Source of the DNA: Halichondria panicea
Taxonomy: Eukaryota; Porifera; Demospongiae; Suberitida; Halichondriidae
Reading direction: 5' to 3'
Assembly (NCBI RefSeq): GCF_963675165.1
Contig: NC_087380.1
Location: forward strand, 7,136,017 to 7,200,016
DNA length: 64,000 nucleotides
This document shows positions 33,956 to 43,561 of this stretch, piece after piece (positions within the stretch are counted from its first letter, which is position 1; every line of letters begins with the position of its first letter). The translations under genes were made by a program, and so were the position numbers. The notes below the pieces were generated by a model. It was not told where the DNA came from, ran no database searches, and was given only the letters and a program-made list of their open reading frames with translations.

Positions 33956-34476
33956 CTTTTTCTATAAAAATAATTATTATTATTGTGAATTTTAGCAAAT
34001 TTGTAATTAACGCTAATTAGGTAGATTACCCTAAAACGCATTTAAAAAAATTATCTGCCTGACTCCAAACCGAGCTCCAAACTTCCATTCAACAAAATTA
34101 CTTGACAAAAAACTCATACTCTTACATCTTTTGACAAATAATTGTGTCAATCAAATCTGCCAAAATTAATACCCTAAAAAACTGAAAAATAAAATTACTA
34201 CCTGACTCGTAACATTAAGGTAGTCCTCTGTTTATGAGTCTAGCTGCTGGGAAGTATACATGTACGTAGTTATTATTAAAACTAACTACTGAAATAAATC
34301 AACTGTTGTATAGATAGTGACTGCTGTTATTATTACGGTTATTTTTTTGTGCACAATTAGTGTAATTAAAATAATAGTCATTCTCAAATTTCCAAAATGT
34401 CCAAGATGTGTACAAAACAATTAAAGTGTTTGTCCTCTATCATAGCAAAAAAAAAGTATAAAGTTGCAGCACTTGA
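33956..34476. other. AT-rich spacer between small gene and heparanase 3' end
   Basis: This stretch presumably holds the heparanase 3' UTR and the promoter of the downstream small gene. No coding signal and no clear regulatory element were seen. Confidence 0.4.
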
Positions 34477-37400
34477 TCACATACAAGCCTTTGCTTTGGT
34501 GTCTTTAAAGACGTAGAACCCGAACGAGAGTGCTGGGAGGTGTAAGGTGGGTGTGGCTGACTGCTGGAGAGGGGGCAGGTCAGGGAGGCTATCGTTGTTC
34601 AGTGACAAGACCACTCCGTTCAGAGCCACCTCCCTGTAGGGGGGAAGGGGTTAGCAACAATAAATATGAAAACAACACAATGTTATAAATATGTACACTG
34701 TACTAGAATTCTCTGAGAGCCTAAAAATAATTTACATGTACAAAAAACCTTTGGCCCTTATACAGAGGTGGCTTTTGTTGAGGGGTGTTGTATACAAACC
34801 ATTAATTTAGGATCTGCATGTGTGCCTGCCTGGCCTATATATGCCGTAGTTAGCCTTTCTTCATGCAGGGATGGTCGTTGAGGTTACACTGTACCATATA
34901 ATTAAGATACACGATAGTTATAGGTCCAGCTGCTGCGCTTACTTGCTGAGTACGTTGGTGGTGTTTCCCGGGGGAGAGAGCCAGTAGACATCTCTCGGAG
35001 CAGCTGCCAGGGAGGGGGACATGAGAGTGGCAGTCGTGTCATACGTGTGGAGATTCAGGACAAGCAGAACCACATCTCCAGACGGGTACGCTCTGTATGG
35101 GAGGAGAGAGGGGGAATATTTATATGATCATAATTATTGCCAATTAGGCAGTTAATAAACATGTTCATGCACAAACACTAGGAAATACAACAGTAGCTAG
35201 CAATTCAAAGTCATGTATGGCCGATGAGCCATTTGAACGTATTTGGTGGTTTTAATTTGGCATCTCAGACGTGGCTACTGCTGCAATGACGTTGTGTCCA
35301 CCGGAAAACTCTAATTAGACGGTTTTAAATTTCGGTAAAATCCGCTAAATCACCAAATAAAACACCCACCAGTACGGTACATGTAGTAACTCACGGTTGC
35401 CTAGCGCAGTGTGCGTAGACCCTGACATGTCTCCCATGGTCCAGTGCTCCACTAACATTCAATACATTCACTCCCACCAACCTCTTGTGCAGCACTGACA
35501 ACCAGTAGTCCTGTATGCAAGCATGCACATAATTATTACAGTACAGTGACAATACACAGAAACAAGGGGGGGGAGATTGTCGGGTAGAAAGTGGAGAGAG
35601 TCGGGAAGAGTGGGTAAGAAAGGGGGACAGTAGGAGAGAGTATAAATACATCAACAACAATTTCAATCAGCTCAGCCTATAATAGTGCAATGTCCTAACT
35701 GGTATATGATTGTGGTATATATTGTCGTACTGGTAATGGGTTGAAGGAGGAGTCCAGAAGAGAGTAGGAACCTCCAATATAGTCTTGCCTGAACACTCTG
35801 GAGGTGTTGGTGAGGGCAGCCACACCAAGCTTGTCCAACCACCTACATGTACAATTATACACAACCATGCAGGAGTGCATGTGCACGATAATAAACTGAA
35901 ATGTAAGCTAAGAAACATTGTAAACGTATAGCGGGTAATTTTCGTCGGTGCAAATTTTCGTATGAACTGTCCATTTAATATTTGTACAGCTCAGGAAAAT
36001 GACGTTGAATCAAAAAAGTTCATTTTTGTTGAATACGAAAAATGCGAAAATTTCCACCATACGAAAATAACCCGCTGTATATACAGTATCTTTACACGCA
36101 CATGAATCCTGATACAAAGCTGCTTGACAGAACTGGTGTACCACCTCCATAACAACTGGATGTCTCTCCAAGCCATAGCTCAGCCTTGGGGAGATATTTA
36201 AATGCGTAGCTCTTAGCTTCTTTGGCTTCATTGATGAACGAGTCTAGTACAGCAACATTGAACATGTCTGGCAACACAGCTTTGGCTCCATTTAGATAGT
36301 AACTGCATGAGAAGGAGATATACACATTCACCTTTTTGTAGGAGATATTATTACTTACTGATGCCATGTAACTGCTTGGATAGCACTTGGGTCCACATGT
36401 GACAGAAAGCTGCATGTAACGGAAATCAAAGTCAATAAAATTAATGAGACGTATTACCTGGTAAAGAAGGCACCTCGATTCAGAGTAGCTACGTCAGGGC
36501 CGCCAATGTATTGTGGTGAGATTTGTAATTCAACCAGTAGATCTTTAAGGGTCTTGAAATCCATTGCCAGCTGCTCTGCTTTCACACTGATATTCTCAGA
36601 AAATAAATCTGGTTCTGCAAATTGAGATGGAGTAATCAAATGTACCGTATACTATAGCGGGTATATTTCAGGGTGTAAATGTTCGCGGTTTTCGGTGATT
36701 AAGCATGTACTGCGAACATTTATAGATATATACCCCACTAATTTCATATCGCATGCTAGCCTCCTTCCTAACCCTAAGTGAAGTGGGAAGTGCGGCCTGG
36801 GATCGAGGCTAATCGCATGCATGCATTGCGCGCTGCAAAAAGGCTGCTATTCCGTGCAAATAAAATCTGTGAAAACTTTCGCGGAAAAGTTTCTACCCTC
36901 AAAATGTACATGTACCCGTTATATTACCATTTCCCAGTTCCCAGTTAACGAGTTGTGCTTTTTCTGCAGAGTACTTCAACAGATCTCTGGCATTGCTGCT
37001 GTCCCAGGAGCCATCTTTATTACGCAGGAGAACATTTAGTCCAAAAATAAAGTCCCAGCCAGCTATATCATATACAAACTGGGTGATGGCGAACCAATCT
37101 TCAATCGTCATATTGAAATTAGCCATGGGGCTCTTGTCTTCTTGTGGTAACTCATTTCTGCTCTGATTTTTCTGAAAAATTAGATAATCTTGTGATGTTC
37201 CACCTATTCTCAGCATTGTAGGGCGCAGAGCTTGTGCAAGGTTGAGCATCTTGGAAGTAGTGAAGTCAAATTTTGTCCATTCTCCTCTACCCACTGATCC
37301 TGCGTCAATGGTGACAGAGAGGAACTGATCACTCACCACACACTGCACAGTGTCCAGGTTTACTGTAATCTCATTCTGTAGGGAAAACTAACTTTAGAAG

Positions 37401-37590
37401 TGTGGAAAAAAGCAAGATCACTGATGTGTAGACTACGTACATTTCTACATGTTTAGGAAGCTACAGGTACCTAGGTTGACAGCTCCTAATAGTTAGGTTA
37501 TAGCTATAGACAGAGTGCTCTTACAGTATCAGCAGCAGCGATGGAGATCAAAGAGGCGAGCAGGAGCAGACAAGAACATGAAGAAGACAT
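34477..37590 (-). CDS. HPSE: Heparanase, GH79 endo-beta-glucuronidase (9 exons)
   Basis: Heparanase cleaves heparan sulfate in the extracellular matrix and lysosome. Exons: 37525-37590, 36928-37375, 36458-36614, 36359-36409, 36102-36302, 35731-35842, 35395-35510, 34943-35092 and 34477-34633. The sum is 1,458 nt, 485 residues. A signal peptide is clear ([20 protein letters not shown]). The acid/base glutamate is E172 in WELGNEP and the nucleophile is E287 in LGETSS. VTWHHYYLNG and [20 protein letters not shown] also match the family. The C-terminal beta domain ends [15 protein letters not shown]. Compared with human heparanase, about 50 residues that include the excised linker are missing between DYLIF and IFGLN, so activation by linker removal is unlikely. 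It is divergent from YJU2B over 196 bases. Exons 7-9 exist as a broken copy at 31495-32280. Confidence 0.95.
35928..36088. mobile_element. MITE of the ACCGTATAGC family
   Basis: ACGTATAGCGGGTAATTTTC at the left is mirrored by CGAAAATAACCCGCTGTATA at the right. The interior shares the GACGTTGAATC segment (inverted) with the copies at 16280 and 28023. It lies in a heparanase intron, 14 bases from the donor of the exon 36102-36302. Confidence 0.8.
36644..36920. mobile_element. MITE of the ACCGTATAGC family with a second repeat inside
   Basis: The left end ACCGTATACTATAGCGGGTA and the right end AAAATGTACATGTACCCGTT bracket the shared interior (GTTCGCGGTTTTCGGTGATT, AAAAAGGCTGCTATTC). A foreign stretch with AGCCTCCTTCCTAACCCTAA and GGATCGAGGCTA lies inside, so the element was probably hit by another one. 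Confidence 0.65.
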
Positions 37591-37786
37591 CTTGTTCCCT
37601 AACAAGCCCCGCCCCCTTTTTTTGCCTTCATAGTACACACTACTAGAGATCAACCTTTACCCTAAAAAGGCGTGGTTTCTAGTCTTGCTTATTTTATTTC
37701 AGAGGCCCTAGCTAGCTCTAGCTCTCTCGACTCATCTGATCTGCTCATTCTCTTTTACTGTGCTTTTAACAGCTTACTGGTTCAGT
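37591..37786. promoter_or_regulatory. Divergent promoter region heparanase / YJU2B
   Basis: Only 196 bases separate the two start codons. A CT-rich stretch (GCTCTAGCTCTCTCGACTCA at about 37713) lies close to the YJU2B start. No TATA box is evident. Confidence 0.7.
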
Positions 37787-39814
37787 ATGGTAAGTGCCTA
37801 GCCTCCTATCACTGTAAGAGAGTGTTAAGTTATCCTTGCTCTAACCAACTCACAGTCTGATCGTAAAGCTGTCAACAAGTACTACCCTCCAGAATGGACC
37901 CCAGACAAGGTACATACAATGACTGGCTGGGTAGACACTGCACAGGTCATGCTAGTATGAATGTGTTGTTGTGTGTGTGTGTAGGGCTCCATCAACAAGT
38001 TCCGAGGGTCCCACCCTCTCAGGGACAGAGCCAGGAAACTGGACCAAGGAATCATGATAATCAGGCCAGTAGTGACGGTACAGTACAATCGATACAGTAC
38101 AGTACAAAGCTATCTTTTACCATAATTATACTTTGACTGCCCATAGAGTATAGATCGATCCTCTGATTTGTCTGCTTCAGAGCTGTGTCACTTTAATATT
38201 CTTTGATGGCTTTCGAGGCCACATCCCACTGTTTTAATATTGATAATATTACTATACCGAGATTTTTTTATAGGTTTGAGCTCCCTTTCAACGTGTGGTG
38301 TGGTGGGTGTGGGGAGCACCTGGGTATGGGGGTGCGGTTCAACGCTGAGAAGACACAAGTGGGCAAGTACTACAGCACACCCATCTTCAAGTTCAGAATG
38401 AAGTGCCATCTCTGTCAAAGCCACTTTGAAATACAGACCGACCCTCAGGTTTGCTTACCAAATTTTGTACTTTTCACCCGCTTGTAATTGTATGTGTCCT
38501 ACGCTTTTTGTCAAAATTAATACGCTTATGAAAGAGCTTCATTAAACTGTCGATCCAAACCCAAGTTACATGTGTGGCATTCAAAAAGTACTATCCTACA
38601 ATGTACATACAGCGTATTGTCTAATGTAAATTGTAGAACGTCTTAAGGCCATGCTAATGATTGCCCAGTGTTGTAACTATATTATATCAACATAATGTTT
38701 TGAGTTGTGTTTGATATTACACCCCTCCTCTCTCAAATTAGAACTTCGACTATGTGGTGGTGAAAGGTGCCTCAAGGAAGAATGAACGATGGGAGCACAC
38801 TGAAGGGGAGACAATGGCGATAGAGGGCAAGTTAGAGACGGAGAAGTTGGCCTCTGATCCAATGTACCGCCTGGAACACAATGTCGAGGATAAGAAGAAA
38901 TCAGACGACGCAGCTCCTAGGATTTCCAAAATTATGGTTAGTTTAGTTTAGTGTGTGCTTAATATCATGTGTATGTACCGTATAGCGGGTACATTTCTAG
39001 GGTATAAATGTTCGCGGTTTTCGCTGATTAAGCATAACATTTTTATACCCACGAATTTAATATATCGCATGTATGCACATGCTGCAAAAAGGTTGCTATT
39101 CTGCAAAAACCTTTCTATGTATTAAATGGTCATTCCACGAAAGTTTATACCCTCTAAATAATATCCCCACTGTACGGTATGTAGTGACCACACACTAGCA
39201 GCTGCTATTACATGATGAATACAGGAGATGCATGAAGACAGACTGGATGATTTCACACTCAACCAACAGCTGAGAAAGACATTCAGAGTGAGCTATATAA
39301 CTCTTATAGACCACTATACCTATTTTCTTATGAAGCTTGTTGTGGTACTTGTTATGTACGTAGCTTAACTTTTACTATTGTGTAAACCCATTAATTTTGT
39401 CACTGTCGATAATTTTTTGTTTCTCCACAGACAGAGAAGCATCGATTGAAAGAAAAAGCTTTGGAAGAGGAGAAACTTCAAATAAAGGCCTCAATCTCAG
39501 TACCCCTTGTGGAGGAGCATAGTGACGATGTACAGCTGGCACAGAAGACAGCATTCACAGCCAAATCATCAGTAGGAGACAAAAAGAGAAAAAGACTCGA
39601 AATACGTACGCAATCAGTTTTCAGTGGTTCCAGCTCCTCCAAGAAAGTAAATAAAACTGGATCTACGAGCTCCTCACAAGCTAAGATGGCACTGCTCAAG
39701 GCCTGTACTTCAGGCAGCAAGAGGAGTGGTGGTGGTGGTGGTGGTGGTGGTGGAGGAGGTGTGAGGGGTCTCAGGAACTCTTTAGGAATTAGACCAAGAA
39801 CACAAACTTTGTGA
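37787..39814 (+). CDS. YJU2B: YJU2B / CCDC130, CWC16-family splicing factor (7 exons)
   Basis: CWC16 proteins act at the first catalytic step of the spliceosome. Exons: 37787-37789 (the ATG alone), 37856-37909, 37985-38064, 38274-38448, 38742-38936, 39225-39287 and 39431-39814. They sum to 954 nt, 317 residues. The N-terminus reads SDRKAVNKYYPPEWTPDK, then ARKLDQGIMIIRFELPFNVW. Two CX2C pairs, C55/C58 and C90/C93 (MKCHLC), form the family zinc site. LGMGVRFNAEKTQVGKYYST and ASISVPLV are family signatures. The intron after 38064 begins with GC, not GT (AG|GCCAGT), forced by the continuous family sequence IIRFELP. The tail is basic, with a run of about ten Gly from a GGT repeat at 39728-39760 that may vary in length. 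Confidence 0.94.
38976..39181. mobile_element. MITE of the ACCGTATAGC family
   Basis: Left end TACCGTATAGCGGGTACATT and right end AATATCCCCACTGTACGGTA are inverted. The interior contains the family segments TTCGCGGTTTTCGCTGATTA and TGCTGCAAAAAGGTTGCTAT. It is in the YJU2B intron before exon 6. Confidence 0.8.
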
Positions 39815-40048
39815 CAGTGTGTGTGTGTGTGTGTTATGTATTCCTGTTACAATATTATTGTTCTCAGTATAATTATATAAAAATTTACGTGTACATTATA
39901 CTTACCTATTCAATCCACGATTTTTGCATTTGAAACAAATTCATAATTATATCACATTAAATAATTATCTTAGTGCCACAACTATGAACAGGTGATACAT
40001 TATAACAGTCACAGTTCTACAAAATAACAAGAGAATGGTGAGTGGGTG

Positions 40049-41102
40049 TCAAGCTTTGTCTGACTTTTGTTGACTTCTCTTTTGTCTAACTCTGTCAAGA
40101 TAGCTGCATGGGAATCAAAGTGCATCGTCAATAATAAGCAAATGAACAATAAATATACTAATGTATAGCTATAGAGTATACAGTAATTAGTAGGGACAGC
40201 CTAAAAGGCTGCAATGGCATTCCAAGTAAGCAAAACTAGGCATAACTCGAGAACCAAGCATTATTTTGCAAATCCATGAATTAAAATCCATGACTATATA
40301 AAATTATTAAAGCCTAGAAGAGGAATAGTAAATACTGTAGAATGGCAGCAGACGAACTCCCACTCTCTACTCACTCCTGGAACTGACACTCCTCCCACGA
40401 GTGCTTCTCTTTCTTGCACTTCCACGGCAGATAGTAGTTTTCTTTACGGCACTTCATTAGAGGGATGAAGTAGTGTGCACAGTAGTCTCTCAGGTTGAGC
40501 GGCACCTGGGCTTCGGACATTTCTTCAGATGTCACCTGCATCTCTAGAGGGGGAGGGGGGTAGCCTGAATAATAAATTATGCCCGATAGATATATACATC
40601 CTATTGACTGTACCTAGCATTGTAGATCAGCAACTTCTAAAGCTAGAGAAATTTTGCTAGCTGCGCTGGTAAAACTGCAATGTTATGCTCAAGATCAATA
40701 TTTTTAGCTTATAAATGTTTACTATGGAATGAACACAAACAATTATTATGAACTCATTATTTTACGAACATGTAATTATAAATCAAGTTAGTCACTATCT
40801 TATACTTAATTTTTGTTTAGACCTTGCCATGTCTTGAACATACATTGCAAAACCATTTTGTTATGGTTTTGTATGTTTTAAGCGCATGAGTCCTAGGTAC
40901 ATTTATTTATCTATTGATAGATAGACTACTACTTTCATTGCAATATTTTTGTAACATTGTATATAACTATTTCAATGAAAGATATTTCCCCCCCCTTCTA
41001 AAAGTGATAGTAATTATCCTCTTTACTTAGAAGCTCAGAGAGCCAGTTATAGGTTTACATAATGCAGTGAAGTTTCATACCTCTCTTGAATGGAGCTGCC
41101 AT
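40049..41102 (-). CDS. NDUFB7: NDUFB7, mitochondrial complex I subunit B18 (3 exons)
   Basis: NDUFB7 sits on the intermembrane-space face of respiratory complex I and is imported by the MIA40 disulfide relay. Exons: 41081-41102, 40375-40543 and 40049-40103, 246 nt in all, 81 residues. The protein has a twin CX9C motif: C29/C39 in YCAHYFIPLMKC and C50/C60 in CKKEKHSWEEC. DYLDRVRQKRS after it matches the family. Human NDUFB7 is 137 residues. This one lacks about 30 residues at the N-terminus, including the myristoylated glycine, and most of the basic C-terminal tail. The start ATG is the only one in the first exon and lies close to the ELOF1 divergent promoter. Confidence 0.9.
40104..41080. other. 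Introns of NDUFB7, AT-rich, no other gene seen
   Basis: Apart from the exon at 40375-40543, the region is AT-rich intron sequence. A poly-C tract (about 40988-40996) and several TATAATTA-like stretches are present. I see no additional exon. Confidence 0.4.
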
Positions 41103-41407
41103 CCCTAGCTCACTTGTAAACCTGTGTGTTTCTTTCAGATTTCTTTCTTTTTTACTAAAGTTCAGAGGTCAATATTGTTCTAAATAATACACACCATCCG
41201 TACTCGACTTCCATTCGCCACGCCCATCTAACAAAGACTTTTGTAAAATTTGACCTTTAACCTCCTTTTTAAAGTGCGCTACATTTGGAGTCTAGTCAAC
41301 GACGTCGTGTCTTTCATGTGAATAAGAAAAGTTGCATCACACTTACTTGCTTGGACTATATATAAATAGACTGAAAAGTAGCCGTCAACACACATCCGCA
41401 CACAACC
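41103..41407. promoter_or_regulatory. Divergent promoter region NDUFB7 / ELOF1
   Basis: The start codons are 305 bases apart. A TATA-like box TATATAAATA lies at 41358-41367, about 40 bases before the ELOF1 ATG, so ELOF1 probably has a very short 5' UTR or an upstream start. Confidence 0.7.
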
Positions 41408-41776
41408 ATGGGACGCCGAAAGAGCAAACGCAAGGCCCCTACAAAGAAGAGGGCAGGACCACTTGATTCTCAGTTCACATGTCCATTCTGTAACCATGAA
41501 AGATCCTGTGAAGTTGACATGTGAGTAGCGTACAAATGCTCTATATTTATTATTATCTTTTGATACGTTTATTCTGTAGGGATCGTCAAAGAAACACTGG
41601 TACTATAAGCTGTCGCGTATGCCTTGAAGATTTCCAAACTACCATTACCTGTAAGGGTATTTCACAATGTCTTTCATTCATTCGTTCACTTTATTTCCAT
41701 TCTCCGTACAGATCTTTCCGAGGCAATTGATGTGTACAGCGACTGGATAGACGCGTGTGAATCTGCCAATAAATGA
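41408..41776 (+). CDS. ELOF1: ELOF1, transcription elongation factor 1 homologue (3 exons)
   Basis: ELOF1 binds elongating RNA polymerase II and supports transcription-coupled repair. Exons: 41408-41520, 41580-41650 and 41712-41776, 249 nt, 82 residues, against 83 in human. The protein starts [15 protein letters not shown], has the zinc cysteines C25, C28, C49 and C52 ([21 protein letters not shown]) and ends [20 protein letters not shown]. The stop overlaps an AATAAATGA sequence. Identification is unambiguous because the family is extremely conserved. Confidence 0.97.
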
Positions 41777-42317
41777 ACACTTCTCAACGAGTCACTCTCT
41801 CCCTTTCTTTGCTCGTTTTTCTCTATTTGTGATTTTATATTCATTTCTGTAATGCTCAAAGTGAACTCTGTTTGTTTTTATTGTCTCAACGATGCAACCA
41901 AGCCCACCTTCCACAATAATTTCGTTATCTCAGCACTCACCATTGTTATTGTTATCGCTATTAGCTACACTTGCAATGTTATTGTGCAATCAATTTTATG
42001 AGGGAAGCCATAATTATTATAATGAAAGTTATTATGGTCAGGCCATAGGCAATAGGGGGCTTTAGGGGCTGAAGCCCCCCACGTTCAGTTTTTGGGTCAG
42101 CGAGCCCTGCCAACCTCAGCCCCCCCCCCCACTTGTCTTTAAAATTATCTACACCCCGGCCTGTAATACTACATTAAAGACGTACATTGTATTGCATTGC
42201 ACTAAAAAACACTTCATCGTGTAAATGACTTACAAAAAAATACACATAATAATAATTATAGGCACACAGACATGTTCTTGGAAACTAACATGTTCTTGGA
42301 AACTAAATCGTCCACAA
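41777..42317. other. Convergent spacer ELOF1 / amidase
   Basis: The region has AT-rich sequence, a C run (about 42120-42130) in a segment with GGGGCTTTAGGGGCTGAAGC, and a short direct duplication of CATGTTCTTGGAAACTAA at about 42270-42306 just after the amidase stop. No coding signal. Confidence 0.45.
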
Positions 42318-43397
42318 TCAGGGCGTTCGAATCCAGGTTGTGTAGATGGAGGGTAGATGAGCAGACATGATAACAGTGTACATAGTACCATTATTCAGCA
42401 CGGGGGGTGTGGAGAGAACCTCGTATAGGCCCCCCCACCCCAGGCTGTCACGAGTGAGCTCGTTCATTGCTTTAATTGCAGGGTCTCGTCTATTATCACT
42501 CGAAGGGGGTGGTACCCAATGGTCGTAGTTGGTCTCCACGAGAAACCAGCGCCCGTTGAAAGCATCAAGCATCCATAAATCAACAGCTGCAAGTCGGTCT
42601 CGTGTAATCACTGCACCTTGCCTCGCCGTGGTACCTCCGATAATAATATAGCTCGGTGCAATCAACGGTTTATCAGCCAACACACGGACAGCTTCATCAA
42701 ACGTCATATCTGGATCAGCGAGAGTGTCTCGAATGAGAAGTGCAGACACTCCATGCGTGCCAGCTAGTAGAGCCTCTAAAGCATTCATCCACCAATCTCC
42801 TTGGTCTCTCTCGTCGAGTGTGATGGTGTATCCGTGCGGTTTCTGGCCAGTAAGAAGACCAACCATGCCTGCAAATGTTGTCCCTGTGTACACAGTCTTG
42901 CCACCTTTCTGGAAGTTGACCACAATCGTTAATCCTCTTAAAATATTGCCGAAATTGTAGTCCAAATTACGAGCGTGGTATATTGTACCATTCAACGTCT
43001 CGGCAACAATACTTGTACAAGCTTTTGCTTCAGGTTTTCCGCCGTGTCCAAATGCAGTCACTTCGTATAACGTATTACCGAGAATGAGCTCGCCGACAGT
43101 CAAGCCCTTGATCGATTCTGTTATTCCAACAATCTCAAGGTTATAAGGATACGGAATGTATTTCTCCACATCTTGTCCTATGAGGCTCACAAGGTCCACC
43201 GTTCCAGGGGGCACCATTGCTTTGATCTCTTTGACTAAGTTTAATATTCCTTCAGCATTGTCTAGGGCCACTTCCTTCCATCTCTGCTCGGGGGGAAGGT
43301 CGAGGTTGATGGAGTATGTCTTTGGGTTGCTGTCTTTGAAACAAGATGCATGCACGACCAGTAGCGCAGCTATAACCAGAGCAGCCTTGAAAACCAT
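42318..43397 (-). CDS. NAAA / acid ceramidase-like N-acylethanolamine amidase, intronless
   Basis: This family of lysosomal N-terminal-nucleophile hydrolases cleaves N-acylethanolamines or ceramides after self-processing. The frame is 359 codons without introns. It begins with a signal peptide (VFKAALVIAALLVVHASC). The catalytic cysteine is C127 in ACTSIVAE, where autocleavage would split alpha and beta chains, with R144 and D147 in YHARNLDY. Later family motifs are TITLDERDQGDWW, IGGTTARQGAVITRDR, VETNYDHWVPPP and MYTVIMSAHLP. These look closer to NAAA than to acid ceramidase (ASAH1), but I could not align them, so substrate is open. All other genes of this size here have introns, so a retrocopy is possible. 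The start is the first ATG before the signal peptide. Confidence 0.92.
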   Translation of the reverse strand: MVFKAALVIAALLVVHASCFKDSNPKTYSINLDLPPEQRWKEVALDNAEGILNLVKEIKAMVPPGTVDLVSLIGQDVEKYIPYPYNLEIVGITESIKGLTVGELILGNTLYEVTAFGHGGKPEAKACTSIVAETLNGTIYHARNLDYNFGNILRGLTIVVNFQKGGKTVYTGTTFAGMVGLLTGQKPHGYTITLDERDQGDWWMNALEALLAGTHGVSALLIRDTLADPDMTFDEAVRVLADKPLIAPSYIIIGGTTARQGAVITRDRLAAVDLWMLDAFNGRWFLVETNYDHWVPPPSSDNRRDPAIKAMNELTRDSLGWGGLYEVLSTPPVLNNGTMYTVIMSAHLPSIYTTWIRTP

Positions 43398-43561
43398 AGT
43401 TCCAACTTCTTGTGTTTACCTGTAGACTGGCTCGTGACCGCAATTGTTGAGGGGAGTGGCTGGTTTGCAAAAAGGTGGGTGGGTCTGAATACAGTGCTAG
43501 TGCTAGTGTGTAGGATCTAGGACTGTATAGGTGCAGAAAAATGATTAGCAGCTAGCTAGCC
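43398..43561. promoter_or_regulatory. Divergent promoter region amidase / unknown gene
   Basis: The start codons are 164 bases apart, the shortest divergent spacing in the window. The stretch includes GTGCTAGTGCTAGTGTGTAG and a GCAGCTAGCTAGC repeat just before the plus-strand ATG. Confidence 0.65.

Noticed and set aside
33823-34041. 72-codon frame upstream of the small membrane gene
   Set aside because: It runs through the perfect palindrome and ends at a stop before the true start; more likely 5' UTR and intron.
39725-39765. Gly run in YJU2B as a sequencing artefact
   Set aside because: The GGT repeat keeps frame and the sequence after it is still open to a normal stop, so it is read as a real, variable tract.
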